A stretch of DNA of 64,000 bases from Brevibacillus brevis (GCF_031583145.1 NZ_CP134050.1:1082001-1146000); one strand, 5' to 3'. Shown: positions 1 through 8,775, counted from the first letter of the stretch. Notes: generated by a model not told the origin, from the sequence alone. Translations and numbers: made by a program.

Positions 1-422
1 CTGATCTCGATGAAGGTGCCTTCGTCGTCGTACATGATGGCGATCGGAGTAGCGGGTGCGCAGGTCGCCGCGATAGTAGGGATGGCCAGCAGGGGCAGAT
101 TTTCTGCGAAAGCGACCGCTTTTACCGTGTCAATTGCCTTGCCGCCGCCAACCGCGACCAGCACCTCCGGCTTTTTCTCCTGGACGATGCTGCGCAGCTC
201 GGCTACCTTTGACCACGAGCATTCTCCGCCGTACCAGACGAATCCCAGATTCTCGATGCCTTCTTTGTCCAAGCTGGCATTCACAGAGGCTTGTACGACA
301 GACAAGGCCGTCTGCCCGCCGATCATCAGCGCGCTCCTACCGAATCCGCGGACGTATGTGCCGACTTCGTTTAACAGTGCTTCTTCTCGTACGTATTTCC
401 CAGGTCCTGGAATGGTGAACAT
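1..422 (-). CDS. Iron-containing alcohol dehydrogenase family protein (GldA/HcxA-like), 3' end outside window
   Basis: About 140 N-terminal residues are present and the gene runs off the left edge. The start MFTIPGPGKYVREEALL, the block YGGECS and the glycine-rich NAD-binding loop GGGKAIDT are hallmarks of the iron-dependent alcohol dehydrogenase family, glycerol dehydrogenase (GldA) branch. The later motif reads AATCAPATPIAIMYDDEG. Classical GldA has ASTDAP here, so a Cys replaces the Asp that helps bind polyol; E. coli HcxA (YbdH, hydroxycarboxylate dehydrogenase) also has AATCA. I therefore favour an HcxA-like oxidoreductase over a true glycerol dehydrogenase. The ATG start has an AGGAG site nine bases upstream. 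Metal ligands lie in the missing C-terminal half. Confidence 0.85.
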   Translation of the reverse strand, partial: MFTIPGPGKYVREEALLNEVGTYVRGFGRSALMIGGQTALSVVQASVNASLDKEGIENLGFVWYGGECSWSKVAELRSIVQEKKPEVLVAVGGGKAIDTVKAVAFAENLPLLAIPTIAATCAPATPIAIMYDDEGTFIEI

Positions 423-463
423 AGTGACAACTCCTGTTGTTTTATTCATGTAGATGTATGAAT

Positions 464-511
464 ATACAAGTGAATATTTTATGATTTTACCAATAGTTTG
501 TCAACTTGTAT
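464..511 (-). promoter_or_regulatory. Promoter of the alcohol dehydrogenase gene, bracketed by inverted half-sites
   Basis: On the minus strand TTGACA (504-499), a 17-base spacer and TAAAAT (481-476) form a good sigma-A promoter. An ATACAAGT at 464-471 and its reverse complement ACTTGTAT at 504-511 lie just outside the two hexamers. Inverted repeats of this type are common operators of GntR-family regulators; that assignment is inference. Confidence 0.5.
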
Positions 512-593
512 CAATCTTTTATTTTTGTTTATTTTAATTTATATTTCAGTGTTTGAAAACAGAAATTTCTTGCAAATCCCGCGCCATTTTCAG

Positions 594-640
594 TAAAAAA
601 ACGGCTGCTGCCCCAAGAGGATCAGGGCAACAGCCGCTTT
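594..640 (-). terminator. Intrinsic terminator of the EamA transporter gene
   Basis: On the minus strand GCGGCTGTTGCCC pairs with GGGGCAGCAGCCG and is followed by seven T. It lies just past the stop codon of the EamA gene. Confidence 0.85.
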
Positions 641-661
641 CGTTTGCAGGGAATGTCCGGA

Positions 662-1576
662 TTACACCTCGTGCTTTTCTTTCTGGTCTTTGGCTTGCTG
701 CAGATTGGACAGCGCTACGCCTGCAAAGATAAACGCCGCACCGGCGAAAAAGTACAGACCCAGATGCTCGTGCAGGAGCAGCCAACCCAGGAACGCGCCG
801 ACGATCGGCTGGACGAAGAAGAAGCCTGCGCCGCTGCCCGCGTGCATCAGCTCAAACCCTTTGTTCCACAAATAGAAGGCTCCGGCGGTGGAGATGATCC
901 CGATGTACAGGATGCCCGCCCAGATTTCCCAGCCGAAATGCCAGGATACGGGGGTGACCGCCAGCTCCCAGACCATGACCGGACTCGTAAAAATCAGGCC
1001 GAACAAGGCGACGTACGTGGTGACGGCGAGCGACGAGTAGGTCTGTGTGGCCCGCTTGCTGAGTACCGTATAGAGCCCCCAGCTGACGGCAGCGACGAGC
1101 AGGATCAGGTTGCCGGTCAGTGACGATTGAGCGTCCGTCTGATCGGGCACTCCGATGACGATGAGGACCCCGACGGTCGCGAGCAAAATGCCGGCGAGCT
1201 GCTTTGCGCCGATGCGCTCCTCCAAGAGCCACACGGCAAAGATGGCGATGAATGCCGGCGACGCCGAAGTGATCAAGGCGCCCATGTGGGCAGTTGACAG
1301 CTTGGTCCCGAGAAACTGGGCGGCAATAGACACGGTGACGCCCACAAAAGCGATGAGCATGACCTGCGGGTAGTCTTTTTTGGCGATGAACTCCTTGCGC
1401 GCTACGACAAAGGCGCCGAGAACCACCAAAGCGATGGCGAAGCGCATGATCAGCAGCGTAAATGGCGGAACGGCCTCCAGCACGACCTTGCTGACGACGT
1501 AGACGCCGCCCCAAATCGCCGCAGCGAGCGTCAGGCATACGGCTCCAAACAATTGCGTTTTCCAGTGTGATTGCAT
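662..1576 (-). CDS. EamA/DMT-family transporter
   Basis: A 304-residue, very hydrophobic protein with about ten predicted membrane helices arranged as two EamA repeats, the standard layout of drug/metabolite transporter superfamily permeases. The first half has the usual AAIWGGVYVVSK entry helix; the second half begins near SWGLYTVLSKRA. Family members export amino acids, metabolites or drugs; the substrate cannot be read from sequence. The ATG is preceded by GGGAGGGG. The C-terminus ends in a charged tail (KDQKEKHEV). It is a single-gene unit with its own terminator. Confidence 0.85.
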   Translation of the reverse strand: MQSHWKTQLFGAVCLTLAAAIWGGVYVVSKVVLEAVPPFTLLIMRFAIALVVLGAFVVARKEFIAKKDYPQVMLIAFVGVTVSIAAQFLGTKLSTAHMGALITSASPAFIAIFAVWLLEERIGAKQLAGILLATVGVLIVIGVPDQTDAQSSLTGNLILLVAAVSWGLYTVLSKRATQTYSSLAVTTYVALFGLIFTSPVMVWELAVTPVSWHFGWEIWAGILYIGIISTAGAFYLWNKGFELMHAGSGAGFFFVQPIVGAFLGWLLLHEHLGLYFFAGAAFIFAGVALSNLQQAKDQKEKHEV

Positions 1577-1713
1577 GCAGTACCCCTCCCGGAATGTTCG
1601 TGAAAAAGGCGAGATTCCGTAGCCGAGGGGAGTGTACTACGCATTCCCTCCCGACTAGGAGCGGAGTGCGGGTACGTCGCGTTCGAACAGGCGAGTGGCC
1701 ATTGTGTCACCTC

Positions 1714-2232
1714 CTAGGAGAAAGGTTGCAGCCATTTGGCTACGAGTAATACAGGCTGCATGAGCCGGCCGACCGGCGCATGAACCTGGCGATACTGTTC
1801 GTACCCGAGCTTGCCCCAGAAGAGCAGAGCCGGTTCGTTCAAGGCCATCACCCCGTGGTGGACGTGCAGGCCCCCAGCCTGTGCGAAGTAGGCTTCGGCG
1901 AGGCGGACCGCTTCCCTTCCGTAGCCTTTGCGTTGAAAGTCCGCATGCAGAAGCAGCACGCTGATCCAGCTTTTTCGGTCTGCGGGGTTGGACACGATGA
2001 TGTGCATGACGCCGATAATCCGGTCGCCTGCCGCCACGGTGAGCCAATGACCGGTGGGAATGTCCAGGGTGGAGTCGTATTCGGCAGCGACCTCTGTCAA
2101 TGTGACTGCATCGGAGCCGTGTCGCAACCGATTGTAGCCCGGATTGCTGTTGTATACGTCAAGCAGGGCGGAGAGCTCGCTTCGCTGCGTTTCGCGAAGC
2201 TCGATTGACTCTCCGGACAACAAGAGGCTCAT
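1714..2232 (-). CDS. GNAT-family N-acetyltransferase
   Basis: A 172-residue protein starting MSLLLSGESIELRE. The GNAT core is visible: strand and turn in DRIIGVMHIIVSN, the acetyl-CoA-binding P-loop analogue ADFQRKGYGREAVRLAE (Q/RxxGxG/A type) around residue 110, and a C-terminal block with NEPALLFWGKLGYEQYR. It probably acetylates an amine or small molecule; the substrate is unknown. Its ATG overlaps the TGA of the upstream DinB gene (ATGA at 2229-2232), so the two are probably translationally coupled. Confidence 0.85.
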   Translation of the reverse strand: MSLLLSGESIELRETQRSELSALLDVYNSNPGYNRLRHGSDAVTLTEVAAEYDSTLDIPTGHWLTVAAGDRIIGVMHIIVSNPADRKSWISVLLLHADFQRKGYGREAVRLAEAYFAQAGGLHVHHGVMALNEPALLFWGKLGYEQYRQVHAPVGRLMQPVLLVAKWLQPFS

Positions 2233-2687
2233 TCTCTGCCCCCGTATTTGCGGATCAGGCCGATTTGCCCTGCGTGGTAGCCGTTGTGGTAGATCAGGCG
2301 TCCCAAGGCTTGCCGGGGAGTAATCGTGGCAATCGGCGCCTCGCAAGGCACGTCCCACGCTTCTTTTGGCAAAGCGGCGAGCGATTCGAGCAAATGGGCA
2401 AACGACTCTTCGCGAAACGCGAGCAGGGCGGCCAGGTCTGTAAAGTTCCCTTCGTCTTTGACCTGTCCGATGGTAGTGAGCCGCACACCGTCAGGCAAAG
2501 GACGTTGAAAAAACATCACGCAGAAACGGTATTCCACTTCCGCAATGTGGCGGATCAAAAAGCCGACCGAATTGGAGCCGGGGGCCAGCTTCCAACTGAG
2601 TTCCTTTTCCTCCAGATTTGCCAGCACGTCCGAATAGCGGGAGCGGGCCGTCTGCAGGGCAGGGAGCAACGTTTGTTCAAACATCAC
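2229..2687 (-). CDS. DinB-family protein (four-helix, metal-binding fold)
   Basis: A 152-residue DinB/YfiT-like protein. The three metal-ligand histidines are present: HIAE near residue 50 and the C-terminal pair HNGYHAGQIGLIRKY. In low-GC Gram-positives these proteins are often thiol-dependent S-transferases, notably with bacillithiol, which fits the bacillithiol genes at 18.5-19.6 kb; the activity here is inferred. The start is GTG 2687 or ATG 2684; both sit behind AAGGA. First gene of a two-gene unit with the GNAT gene. Confidence 0.8.
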   Translation of the reverse strand: MMFEQTLLPALQTARSRYSDVLANLEEKELSWKLAPGSNSVGFLIRHIAEVEYRFCVMFFQRPLPDGVRLTTIGQVKDEGNFTDLAALLAFREESFAHLLESLAALPKEAWDVPCEAPIATITPRQALGRLIYHNGYHAGQIGLIRKYGGRE

Positions 2688-2842
2688 GATTCATCCTTCC
2701 TGGTCGCTTCGATGGTATAGCCTATCCTTATTATAGGAGAAAAAAGGAAAGGAAGCAGCCTGATCATTTGGAATTTTGCGAATGAATATTCACTCAGTTC
2801 CCAGCTACCGCTATACTGGAGGAAAGAAAAGGAGTGATGGAG

Positions 2843-3253
2843 ATGCCGCATCAAATCGAATTTACCGTGCGTTCCACGGATCTTGACTTCATCGGCCACG
2901 TCAACAATGCGAAATACCTGGATTACATGGAGTGGGCGCGCTTTGACTGGATCTGGCAGACCGGACTCACGCTCGACGAGTTGCAGCGCAGAGCCATCAT
3001 GCCCGTAGTCGTCAACATCAACATCAACTACCGAAAGGAACTGCGCATTCGCGAGCAGGTCACCGCGCGGACGACAGCCGTGAAGGTAGGGGGAAAAAGC
3101 TTCGTCATCAAGCACGAGCTGTTCAATCAGGCGCAGCAGCTGGCGGCAGATGCGGATGTCACCATGGTGATGATTGATGTCCATACTCGGCAGTCGACGG
3201 CCATTCCCGTAGAGCTGAGAGAAGCGCTGGAGGCAGAGCTGGCTTTTCCGTGA
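2843..3253 (+). CDS. Acyl-CoA thioesterase, 4HBT/YbgC-FadM type hotdog fold
   Basis: A 136-residue single hotdog-domain protein. The N-terminal signature STDLDFIGHVNNAKYLDYMEWARFDW matches the catalytic-Asp and HVNN..Y..Y.E.AR pattern of YbgC/FadM thioesterases, which hydrolyse acyl-CoA or acyl-ACP. The later strand NININYRKELRIREQV is the expected dimer-interface strand. I chose ATG 2843 because AAAGGAG at 2828-2834 is eight bases upstream; the in-frame GTG 2834 and ATG 2837 are too close to that site. Confidence 0.85.
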   Translation: MPHQIEFTVRSTDLDFIGHVNNAKYLDYMEWARFDWIWQTGLTLDELQRRAIMPVVVNININYRKELRIREQVTARTTAVKVGGKSFVIKHELFNQAQQLAADADVTMVMIDVHTRQSTAIPVELREALEAELAFP

Positions 3254-3402
3254 CGATCTTCCTTCTGGCGGTCTTGTTCGGGGGTGTTGAAGCCGCAGGT
3301 TTCCATCCCCGAATTGCCGGCTTTTCCGCTACAATAGTGGAGAGAGCACGCTCGAAGCGACGGAGCGGCCGTCAGAGGCAATCCGCAGAGGAGTGAACCA
3401 AA

Positions 3403-4107
3403 ATGCCAGCTTTTACGACAATTCTGTTTGACTTGGATGATACGCTGTTCGACTTCTCGGCTTGCTGGGAAAAAGGGATGCAGCAGACAGTCGCGACCCA
3501 TCCCCTGACGAGCGATTTGGACGGTGCCGCGATGTTGGAAGCGCTGCGGCGGCACGGGGACGATCTGTGGGTCGACGTTATCGCACGGCGATACGACTTC
3601 ACCCAGTACCGACAGCTGCGGCTGCAGCGCGCGTTGGCCGAGTTTGGCCGCCAGATTAGTGTGGAGGAGGTCGACGACTTTCAGCAGGCGTATGCGGCCG
3701 CGTGCATGGAAGCCGTCGAGCCGGATCCGGCCGTGCAAAAGCTGATCGCGCATTTGGCGGGCCGCTATACCCTGGGGATCGTCACCAATGGCCCGGTGGA
3801 CATGGCTTTTACGAAGCTCGGTCGCCTCGGACTGTCCGACTGCTTTCCGAGGGAGCGGGTGTTTATTTCCGAACTGATCGGATACCACAAGCCGGATCCG
3901 CGCATCTTTGCGGCAGTCCTGGACGAGCTGGGGGTGGAGGGCTCCCAGGTATTGTTCGTGGGGGATACGTGGGAGGCGGATGTCGCAGGTGCGATGGATG
4001 CCGGAATGTCCGCGGTCTGGATCAATCCGCGGGGCAAACAGCCCGGATCGGCTCACGAGCCTTTGGCGACCATTGAGCGGCTGGACCAGCTGCTAGGGAT
4101 AGTATAG
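3403..4107 (+). CDS. HAD-superfamily hydrolase, YjjG/YfnB-like
   Basis: A 234-residue HAD phosphatase with all four motifs: DLDDTL (I, nucleophile Asp near residue 10), VTNG (II), the Lys in GYHKPDP (III) and GDTWEADVAGA (IV). An alpha-helical cap follows motif I. The closest recognisable subfamily is YjjG (house-cleaning pyrimidine nucleotidases; YfnB in Bacillus). The exact substrate is inference. It is a single-gene unit ending in a strong terminator. Confidence 0.85.
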   Translation: MPAFTTILFDLDDTLFDFSACWEKGMQQTVATHPLTSDLDGAAMLEALRRHGDDLWVDVIARRYDFTQYRQLRLQRALAEFGRQISVEEVDDFQQAYAAACMEAVEPDPAVQKLIAHLAGRYTLGIVTNGPVDMAFTKLGRLGLSDCFPRERVFISELIGYHKPDPRIFAAVLDELGVEGSQVLFVGDTWEADVAGAMDAGMSAVWINPRGKQPGSAHEPLATIERLDQLLGIV

Positions 4108-4166
4108 GAGATAGACACGGCAGATTCACTCATGGAGAACGGGCGCCATTTCCGTGGCGTATCCAG

Positions 4167-4213
4167 AAAAAAAGCCGATTCCCCGCCATTCAGAGGGGAG
4201 ATCGGCTTTTTTG
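4167..4213. terminator. Bidirectional terminator between the HAD gene and trpS
   Basis: AAAGCCGAT..ATCGGCTTT stem with extra CCCC/GGGG pairing inside, a run of seven A on the left and six T on the right. It can serve both convergent genes. Confidence 0.85.
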
Positions 4214-4347
4214 TACAAGGAATGGATAAAACTCCTATCGAGTATAAGGGCAACATAGCGAGACTTCGAACACAGTGAGAGAGCGAGACTTGTGCCCTTT
4301 GGGTACCGCGGCTCCGCCAAAAGGCATGGCGAAGCCAGGGTTTCTAA
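4214..4347 (+). repeat. Dispersed repeat R1, copy A (full length)
   Basis: This begins at the T-tract of the preceding terminator. From GTATAAGGGCAACATAGCG to the end it is almost identical over about 100 bases to the copy at 63055-63192. It contains an AAGGGCA..TGCCCTT hairpin and a GGCTCCGCC..GGCGAAGCC hairpin. It lies in the 3' untranslated region of trpS on the opposite strand. No open reading frame of interest was seen. Confidence 0.9.
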
Positions 4348-4364
4348 GCACTTATTTCGTCTTC

Positions 4365-5354
4365 TTATGAGAAGTAATCCATACTCATTGCATCGCGTAC
4401 CTCTTGCATGGTTTCTTTTGCGACTTGTCGTACCTTTTCTGTTCCGGCCATCAAGATTTCATCGATCTTTTTCCTGTCATGCTGATACTTGCTTCTCCTG
4501 TCCCTCATCGGTTCCAGCAAATCATTGATGCTTTGCGCAATTTTCCCCTTGCATTCCCTGCATCCGATCTGTCCCTTCCTGCAGCTTTCCTGGATCTCCG
4601 CGGAGCCTTCTTTGCGAAAAGCTTGATGATAGGCGTAGATGGGACAAATCTCAGGATGGCCGGGATCGGTTCGGTGAATGCGTGCAGGATCAGTGGTCGC
4701 TTTTTGGATCTTCTCCTGGACTTCTTCCCGGGTGGAATCCAAGTAAATGGCGTTTCCGAGGCTTTTGCTCATTTTCTGGCTGCCGTCCAAGCCGACCAGC
4801 CGCGGTACCTCTCCTACGAGCGCTTTTGGTTCCAGCAGCACGGGTTTGTACAGCTGGTTGAAGCGGCGGACGATTTTCCTGGTCTGCTCAATGTGTGGCA
4901 GCTGGTCTTCTCCTACGGGAACCAGCGTCGCCTTGCAAAACGTAATATCCGCCGTCTGGCTCACAGGGTAGCCGAGAAATCCGTAATACATATCGGAAAA
5001 GCCGCGTTCCTTGGCTTCCGCTTTGATGGTCGGGTTGTGGCGCAGGGAATTCACGGTCACAAACATGGAAAAATACGTGGTCAATTCTGCGATCTCCGGG
5101 ATCAGCGATTGCACAAAAATGGTTGCCTGATCGGGGTCAATCCCTGCGGCTAAGTAGTCCAAGGCCACCTGGCGCAAGTTTTGCTTGATCGATTCAGGGT
5201 GTTCGAAGTGAGTCGTCAGCGCCTGCACGTCTGCCAGAATCAGGTACGTTTCATATTCGTTTTGCAAAGACACCCGGTTTTGCAAGCTTCCGACGTAATG
5301 TCCAAGATGCAGCTTTCCCGTGATGCGATCGCCTGTCAATATACGTTCTTTCAA
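4365..5354 (-). CDS. trpS: Tryptophanyl-tRNA synthetase
   Basis: This enzyme charges tRNA-Trp in the cytoplasm. Class I signatures are clear: TGDRITGKLHLGHYVGS (HIGH motif HLGH) at the N-terminus and KMSKS in the C-terminal half, with the tryptophan-pocket region FLGYPVSQTADI between. I place the start at TTG 5354 (LKERILTGDR), with GGAGG and GGGGA upstream; this gives 329 residues, the usual length. An in-frame ATG at 5414 would add 20 residues lacking family similarity and run into the end of the leader. The gene is controlled by the T-box upstream. Confidence 0.95.
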   Translation of the reverse strand: MKERILTGDRITGKLHLGHYVGSLQNRVSLQNEYETYLILADVQALTTHFEHPESIKQNLRQVALDYLAAGIDPDQATIFVQSLIPEIAELTTYFSMFVTVNSLRHNPTIKAEAKERGFSDMYYGFLGYPVSQTADITFCKATLVPVGEDQLPHIEQTRKIVRRFNQLYKPVLLEPKALVGEVPRLVGLDGSQKMSKSLGNAIYLDSTREEVQEKIQKATTDPARIHRTDPGHPEICPIYAYHQAFRKEGSAEIQESCRKGQIGCRECKGKIAQSINDLLEPMRDRRSKYQHDRKKIDEILMAGTEKVRQVAKETMQEVRDAMSMDYFS

Positions 5355-5437
5355 GTAGGATCCCCCTCCAAATTTGGCTTGCGACGAGACTGAAGCTTGA
5401 GAACCACCAACCATCCTCCATGGACATCACCCCTTTC

Positions 5438-5740
5438 AAAGCATGCAAAAAAACCTCGCCCGGTAAAGGACGAGGTCATCGTGGTGCCACCTTTTTTAAT
5501 CGCCATGTGCGATTCACTCTAAAGTACGGCAAGAAACAAAAGCTCTTGCGATACTCCTCTCTTGGTAACGGCGAGAGAATCCCGGCAACGCCTACTCGAG
5601 GTTCAGCGCAGCGACTCAGAAGCCCATTCGGTACCAGGTGAGGATCGGTTCGCAGCGACCACCGACTCTCTGAGCCTCAAGCTCTGATACGTACTTGCTC
5701 TTCTTCCACGTCATTTTATGGATCCGTTCGATTTTCATTT
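5438..5740 (-). promoter_or_regulatory. T-box riboswitch of trpS (tRNA-Trp sensing)
   Basis: Reading the minus strand, the conserved antiterminator sequence GGTGGCACCACG lies near 5490 and is followed by GACCTCGTCC..GGGCGAGGTTTTTTT, an intrinsic terminator ending near 5442. In Stem I the specifier loop reads GAATGGG, with TGG at 5626-5624, the tryptophan codon. Uncharged tRNA-Trp should therefore stabilise the antiterminator. The specifier agrees with the downstream gene. Confidence 0.93.
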
Positions 5741-5746
5741 CCCATT

Positions 5747-5775
5747 ATCATAAGCGGAAACGACCCGGGAATCAA
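5747..5775 (-). promoter_or_regulatory. Promoter for the trpS T-box leader
   Basis: Minus strand TTGATT (5775-5770), 17-base spacer, TATGAT (5752-5747). Transcription would start near 5740, just upstream of Stem I. Nothing else was recognised between here and the next gene at 5987. Confidence 0.6.
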
Positions 5776-5986
5776 GAGGCAAGCCGCAGCGTAGAAGAGG
5801 TGTATGGACGGTTCTTTCACTGTCCTGCCTCCGCCAAACGTCACCCGGCAAAGGAGGCACCATGGGGAGGCGTCGGGAAATTTGCGAGAAAAATATGTCA
5901 CAAGATGAAGGAATATGTAACTCTTTCGAGAATCGCTTATATGCTGAATATTTTTCCAGCAGTCCGAATAGGGAGGAGCGAGACTT

Positions 5987-7780
5987 TTGCTCTTACGCAT
6001 ATATCCGATTTTCCTTGCGATTTGTTTTGTGTTTTTGATGATGCCGCAGTCGATTGCGCTGGCGGCGACCCATGTCGAAGTGTCGGTTGATCAGCTGAAT
6101 GTACGTACAACACCGGATCCGACCAGCCAGATCGTCGGGACCGTCACCAAAGCGACTCGGTTGCCGATCCTCACCCAGAAAAACGGCTGGGCGCAGGTGA
6201 AGCTGGCGAACGGAAAAACGGGGTGGCTGGTCAGCAAGTACGTCAAAATGATCGATATCCCCCGCACTGTCTATGTAAAGAGCACCGTAGACATGCTCAA
6301 TGTGCGGGCAGAGCCCAATGCGACTTCCCAAATCCTGCAGATTATCGACAAAAATGGCGTGTTCCTGCAGGTGAAAAAGCAAGGGGAGTGGGCGCAGATC
6401 AAGCTATCCAACAATGCAAACGGCTGGGTCAATGCCCGTTACTTGGCGGAGACGGCAGCGCCCGCTCCGACCCCAGCACCAGCCCCGACCCCAGCGCCTG
6501 TGGTCACGCCGCCGATCACGACTGTTCCGGTGCCTGCGCCGGATATACCGCCGGCCACGAGTATTCCGGCACCGGTACCGGAAGTACCGCCAACGGCATC
6601 GACCGGTTCCGGCGGTGGACAAGCAATCGGCACGCTCGTACTGACGGAAGGCTATGAAGTGTACGCTCAGCCGGACATTTTGGGAGCAGTCATCGGCCAG
6701 CTCGGCAGCGGCACAGTCGTTGATTATTACGCATGGGCCAGCGGCTGGTACACGATCAGCTACAACGGTACGTACGCCTATATCTTCAAGCCGGATCTGG
6801 ATGTGAGTGCGGTGCCTGCCCCGGCGCCGACCGTCGAGCAGCCAGCGGCCACCATTCCCGGTACGGGAGCTGCGGAGCCGATGATTCGTGTGAAAAACGC
6901 CGATACCAATGTGCGCAGCGGCCCCGGAACCAACTATCCGGTCGTTGGCAACGTGCAGCCCGGTCAAACGTTGCCGATCGTGCAAACCGTGGGGGATTGG
7001 TATCTGGTCCGGCTCGCGGACAGTTCCACTGCATACATCGCCGGTTGGATCGTGGAGCGGGTACAGCCGGCAGGTAGCCAGCCGGCCGGTGGAACCGACA
7101 CTACGGGAGTCGGGTACAATCCGGGGATGGTCGGCAACGAGACGGTCTACATTTACCACACGCACAATCGTGAATCATGGCGCAATGTCGCGAGAAACAC
7201 GCAGGGCACTTCCGTGGATGACCCTGAGATCAACATTACCCTGGTCGGGAAGCGATTGGGTGAGCTCCTGCAAGGAAAAGGGATCCCCGCAGCGGTGAGC
7301 CAGGACGACTTCGCCCAGAAGCTGGCGGAGCAAAAGAAAAGCTTCGCGATGTCGTACACAGAATCGTACAAGGCAGTCGCAGCGGCGACAGCCGTCAATC
7401 CCAATCTCAAGTACATTTTCGATATCCACAGGGACAGCGACGAACCGCGCAGCCAGGTAGCCATTACGCTGAACGGAAAGACGTACTCCCGCATCCTGTT
7501 CGTGATCGGGACGGCCAATCCGACGTATCTGGAAAACAAAAAGCTGGCTGAAAATCTCCACGCCCGCCTGGAAGCCGCCTATCCGGGTTTGTCCCGAGGA
7601 ATTATTTTAAAAGGGAAGAACGAAGGAAACGGCGTGTACAACCAGAATGTTTCCGATGGGAGCCTCCTGCTGGAATTCGGCGGAACAAACAATACCCTGG
7701 AGGAGTGCTACAACACGGCGGAAGCGTTTGCGGATGTGTTTACCAACTACATGCTGGAATCGCAAATCGCGTTCAAGTAG
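5987..7780 (+). CDS. SpoIIP-like cell-wall hydrolase with four SH3-type modules
   Basis: A 597-residue exported protein with a TTG start and GGGAGGAG eight bases upstream. Residues 1-27 are a signal peptide ending SIALA-A. Two bacterial SH3 repeats follow (DQLNVRTTPDPTSQIVG and DMLNVRAEPNATSQI), then a Pro/Ala linker, a third SH3-like module near residue 215, and a fourth (NVRSGPGTNYPVVGNV) near 310. The C-terminal 220 residues are a SpoIIP amidase/endopeptidase domain with the expected YHTHNRESW, DIHRDS and LLEFGGTNNTLEE motifs; the two His and the Glu match the catalytic set of Bacillus SpoIIP. SpoIIP normally works in engulfment; here the SH3 array suggests a wall-bound paralogue. Confidence 0.88.
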   Translation: MLLRIYPIFLAICFVFLMMPQSIALAATHVEVSVDQLNVRTTPDPTSQIVGTVTKATRLPILTQKNGWAQVKLANGKTGWLVSKYVKMIDIPRTVYVKSTVDMLNVRAEPNATSQILQIIDKNGVFLQVKKQGEWAQIKLSNNANGWVNARYLAETAAPAPTPAPAPTPAPVVTPPITTVPVPAPDIPPATSIPAPVPEVPPTASTGSGGGQAIGTLVLTEGYEVYAQPDILGAVIGQLGSGTVVDYYAWASGWYTISYNGTYAYIFKPDLDVSAVPAPAPTVEQPAATIPGTGAAEPMIRVKNADTNVRSGPGTNYPVVGNVQPGQTLPIVQTVGDWYLVRLADSSTAYIAGWIVERVQPAGSQPAGGTDTTGVGYNPGMVGNETVYIYHTHNRESWRNVARNTQGTSVDDPEINITLVGKRLGELLQGKGIPAAVSQDDFAQKLAEQKKSFAMSYTESYKAVAAATAVNPNLKYIFDIHRDSDEPRSQVAITLNGKTYSRILFVIGTANPTYLENKKLAENLHARLEAAYPGLSRGIILKGKNEGNGVYNQNVSDGSLLLEFGGTNNTLEECYNTAEAFADVFTNYMLESQIAFK

Positions 7781-7843
7781 ACCGGGTGGAAGCAAAGGGA
7801 ACCAGCCGAAAATAGAACAACAACCAAACAGTGCAGGCACAAT

Positions 7844-7886
7844 AAAGCGCCATCCCGATGGAACGGGTGGCGCTTTCGCATTTTTC
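7844..7886. terminator. Terminator between the SpoIIP-like gene and the YitT-like gene
   Basis: AAAGCGCCA-CCCG..CGGG-TGGCGCTTT stem followed on the plus strand by CGCATTTTT. It lies between convergent genes; the plus-strand T-tract is the better one. Confidence 0.75.
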
Positions 7887-7893
7887 GTGATCG

Positions 7894-8775
7894 TTAGTGA
7901 ATGGCTTTCTTTTTAAACTGTCCGCCGCGTACGTCGTGAATGTTGCCCACTGCCAAAAAGGCGCTCGGGTCGATATCCTCGACGATCAGCTTCAGCTTTG
8001 CTTCTTCCAGACGGGTAATGATGCAAAAGACCACTTTTTTCTCATCGCCTGTATAGCCCCCTTCACCCCGCAGATAGGTGACGCCGCGGCCCAGACGAGC
8101 TACGATGGCATCCCCGACCTCTTTGTGGTTGTCGCTAATAATCCAAACCGACTTGGATTCCTGGAAGCCTTCGATGGTCAGATCGATCATTTTGAATGCA
8201 ATGTAATAGGCGATCAGCGAGTACATCGCGCGATCCCAACCGAATACGAATCCGGCACTGCCCAAAATGAATAGATTGAAAAACATGACGATCTCACCAA
8301 CGGAGAAAGGGGTTTTCTTATTCAGCAGGACGGCGACAATTTCTGTACCATCCAAAGATCCTCCATAGCGAAGGACGAGCCCAACGCCAACTCCCAGGAT
8401 GATTCCCCCGAACACGGCAGCGAGCAGCGGGTCATCCGTCAGCCCCGGAACCGGATGCAGCAGGGTGGTTCCGATGGACATGATTGTAACTCCAAATAGC
8501 GTAGATATGGCAAAGGTCTTTCCAATCTGCCTGTAGCCTACAATCAGGAATGGCAAGTTGAGTAAAAATAGGAAAATGCCAAGAGTCCATCTCGTCAAAT
8601 GAGACAAAATAATCGAAATGCCTACAATCCCGCCGTCAATAATCTGATTGGGAACCAAGAAGATTTCCAGACCTACGGAGACGAGTGAAGCACCGATGAG
8701 GATGAAGAAGATTCTTTTCAGCAATTTTCCTAGCGGCAATCTTTGGTGAGTTGATTTGGATATTGGTTGTTCCAT
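7894..8775 (-). CDS. YitT-family membrane protein
   Basis: A 293-residue member of the YitT/YpjC/YqfU group. Five to six membrane helices occupy residues 20-190, including NQIIDGGIVGISIILSHLT and the loop LRYGGSLDGTEIVA typical of the family. A soluble C-terminal DUF2179 domain (TYLRGEGGYTGDEKKVVFCIITRLE) follows; the GGYTG segment is its most conserved part and the fold resembles nucleotide-binding PII-like domains. The transported substrate is unknown. Single-gene unit. Confidence 0.9.
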   Translation of the reverse strand: MEQPISKSTHQRLPLGKLLKRIFFILIGASLVSVGLEIFLVPNQIIDGGIVGISIILSHLTRWTLGIFLFLLNLPFLIVGYRQIGKTFAISTLFGVTIMSIGTTLLHPVPGLTDDPLLAAVFGGIILGVGVGLVLRYGGSLDGTEIVAVLLNKKTPFSVGEIVMFFNLFILGSAGFVFGWDRAMYSLIAYYIAFKMIDLTIEGFQESKSVWIISDNHKEVGDAIVARLGRGVTYLRGEGGYTGDEKKVVFCIITRLEEAKLKLIVEDIDPSAFLAVGNIHDVRGGQFKKKAIH

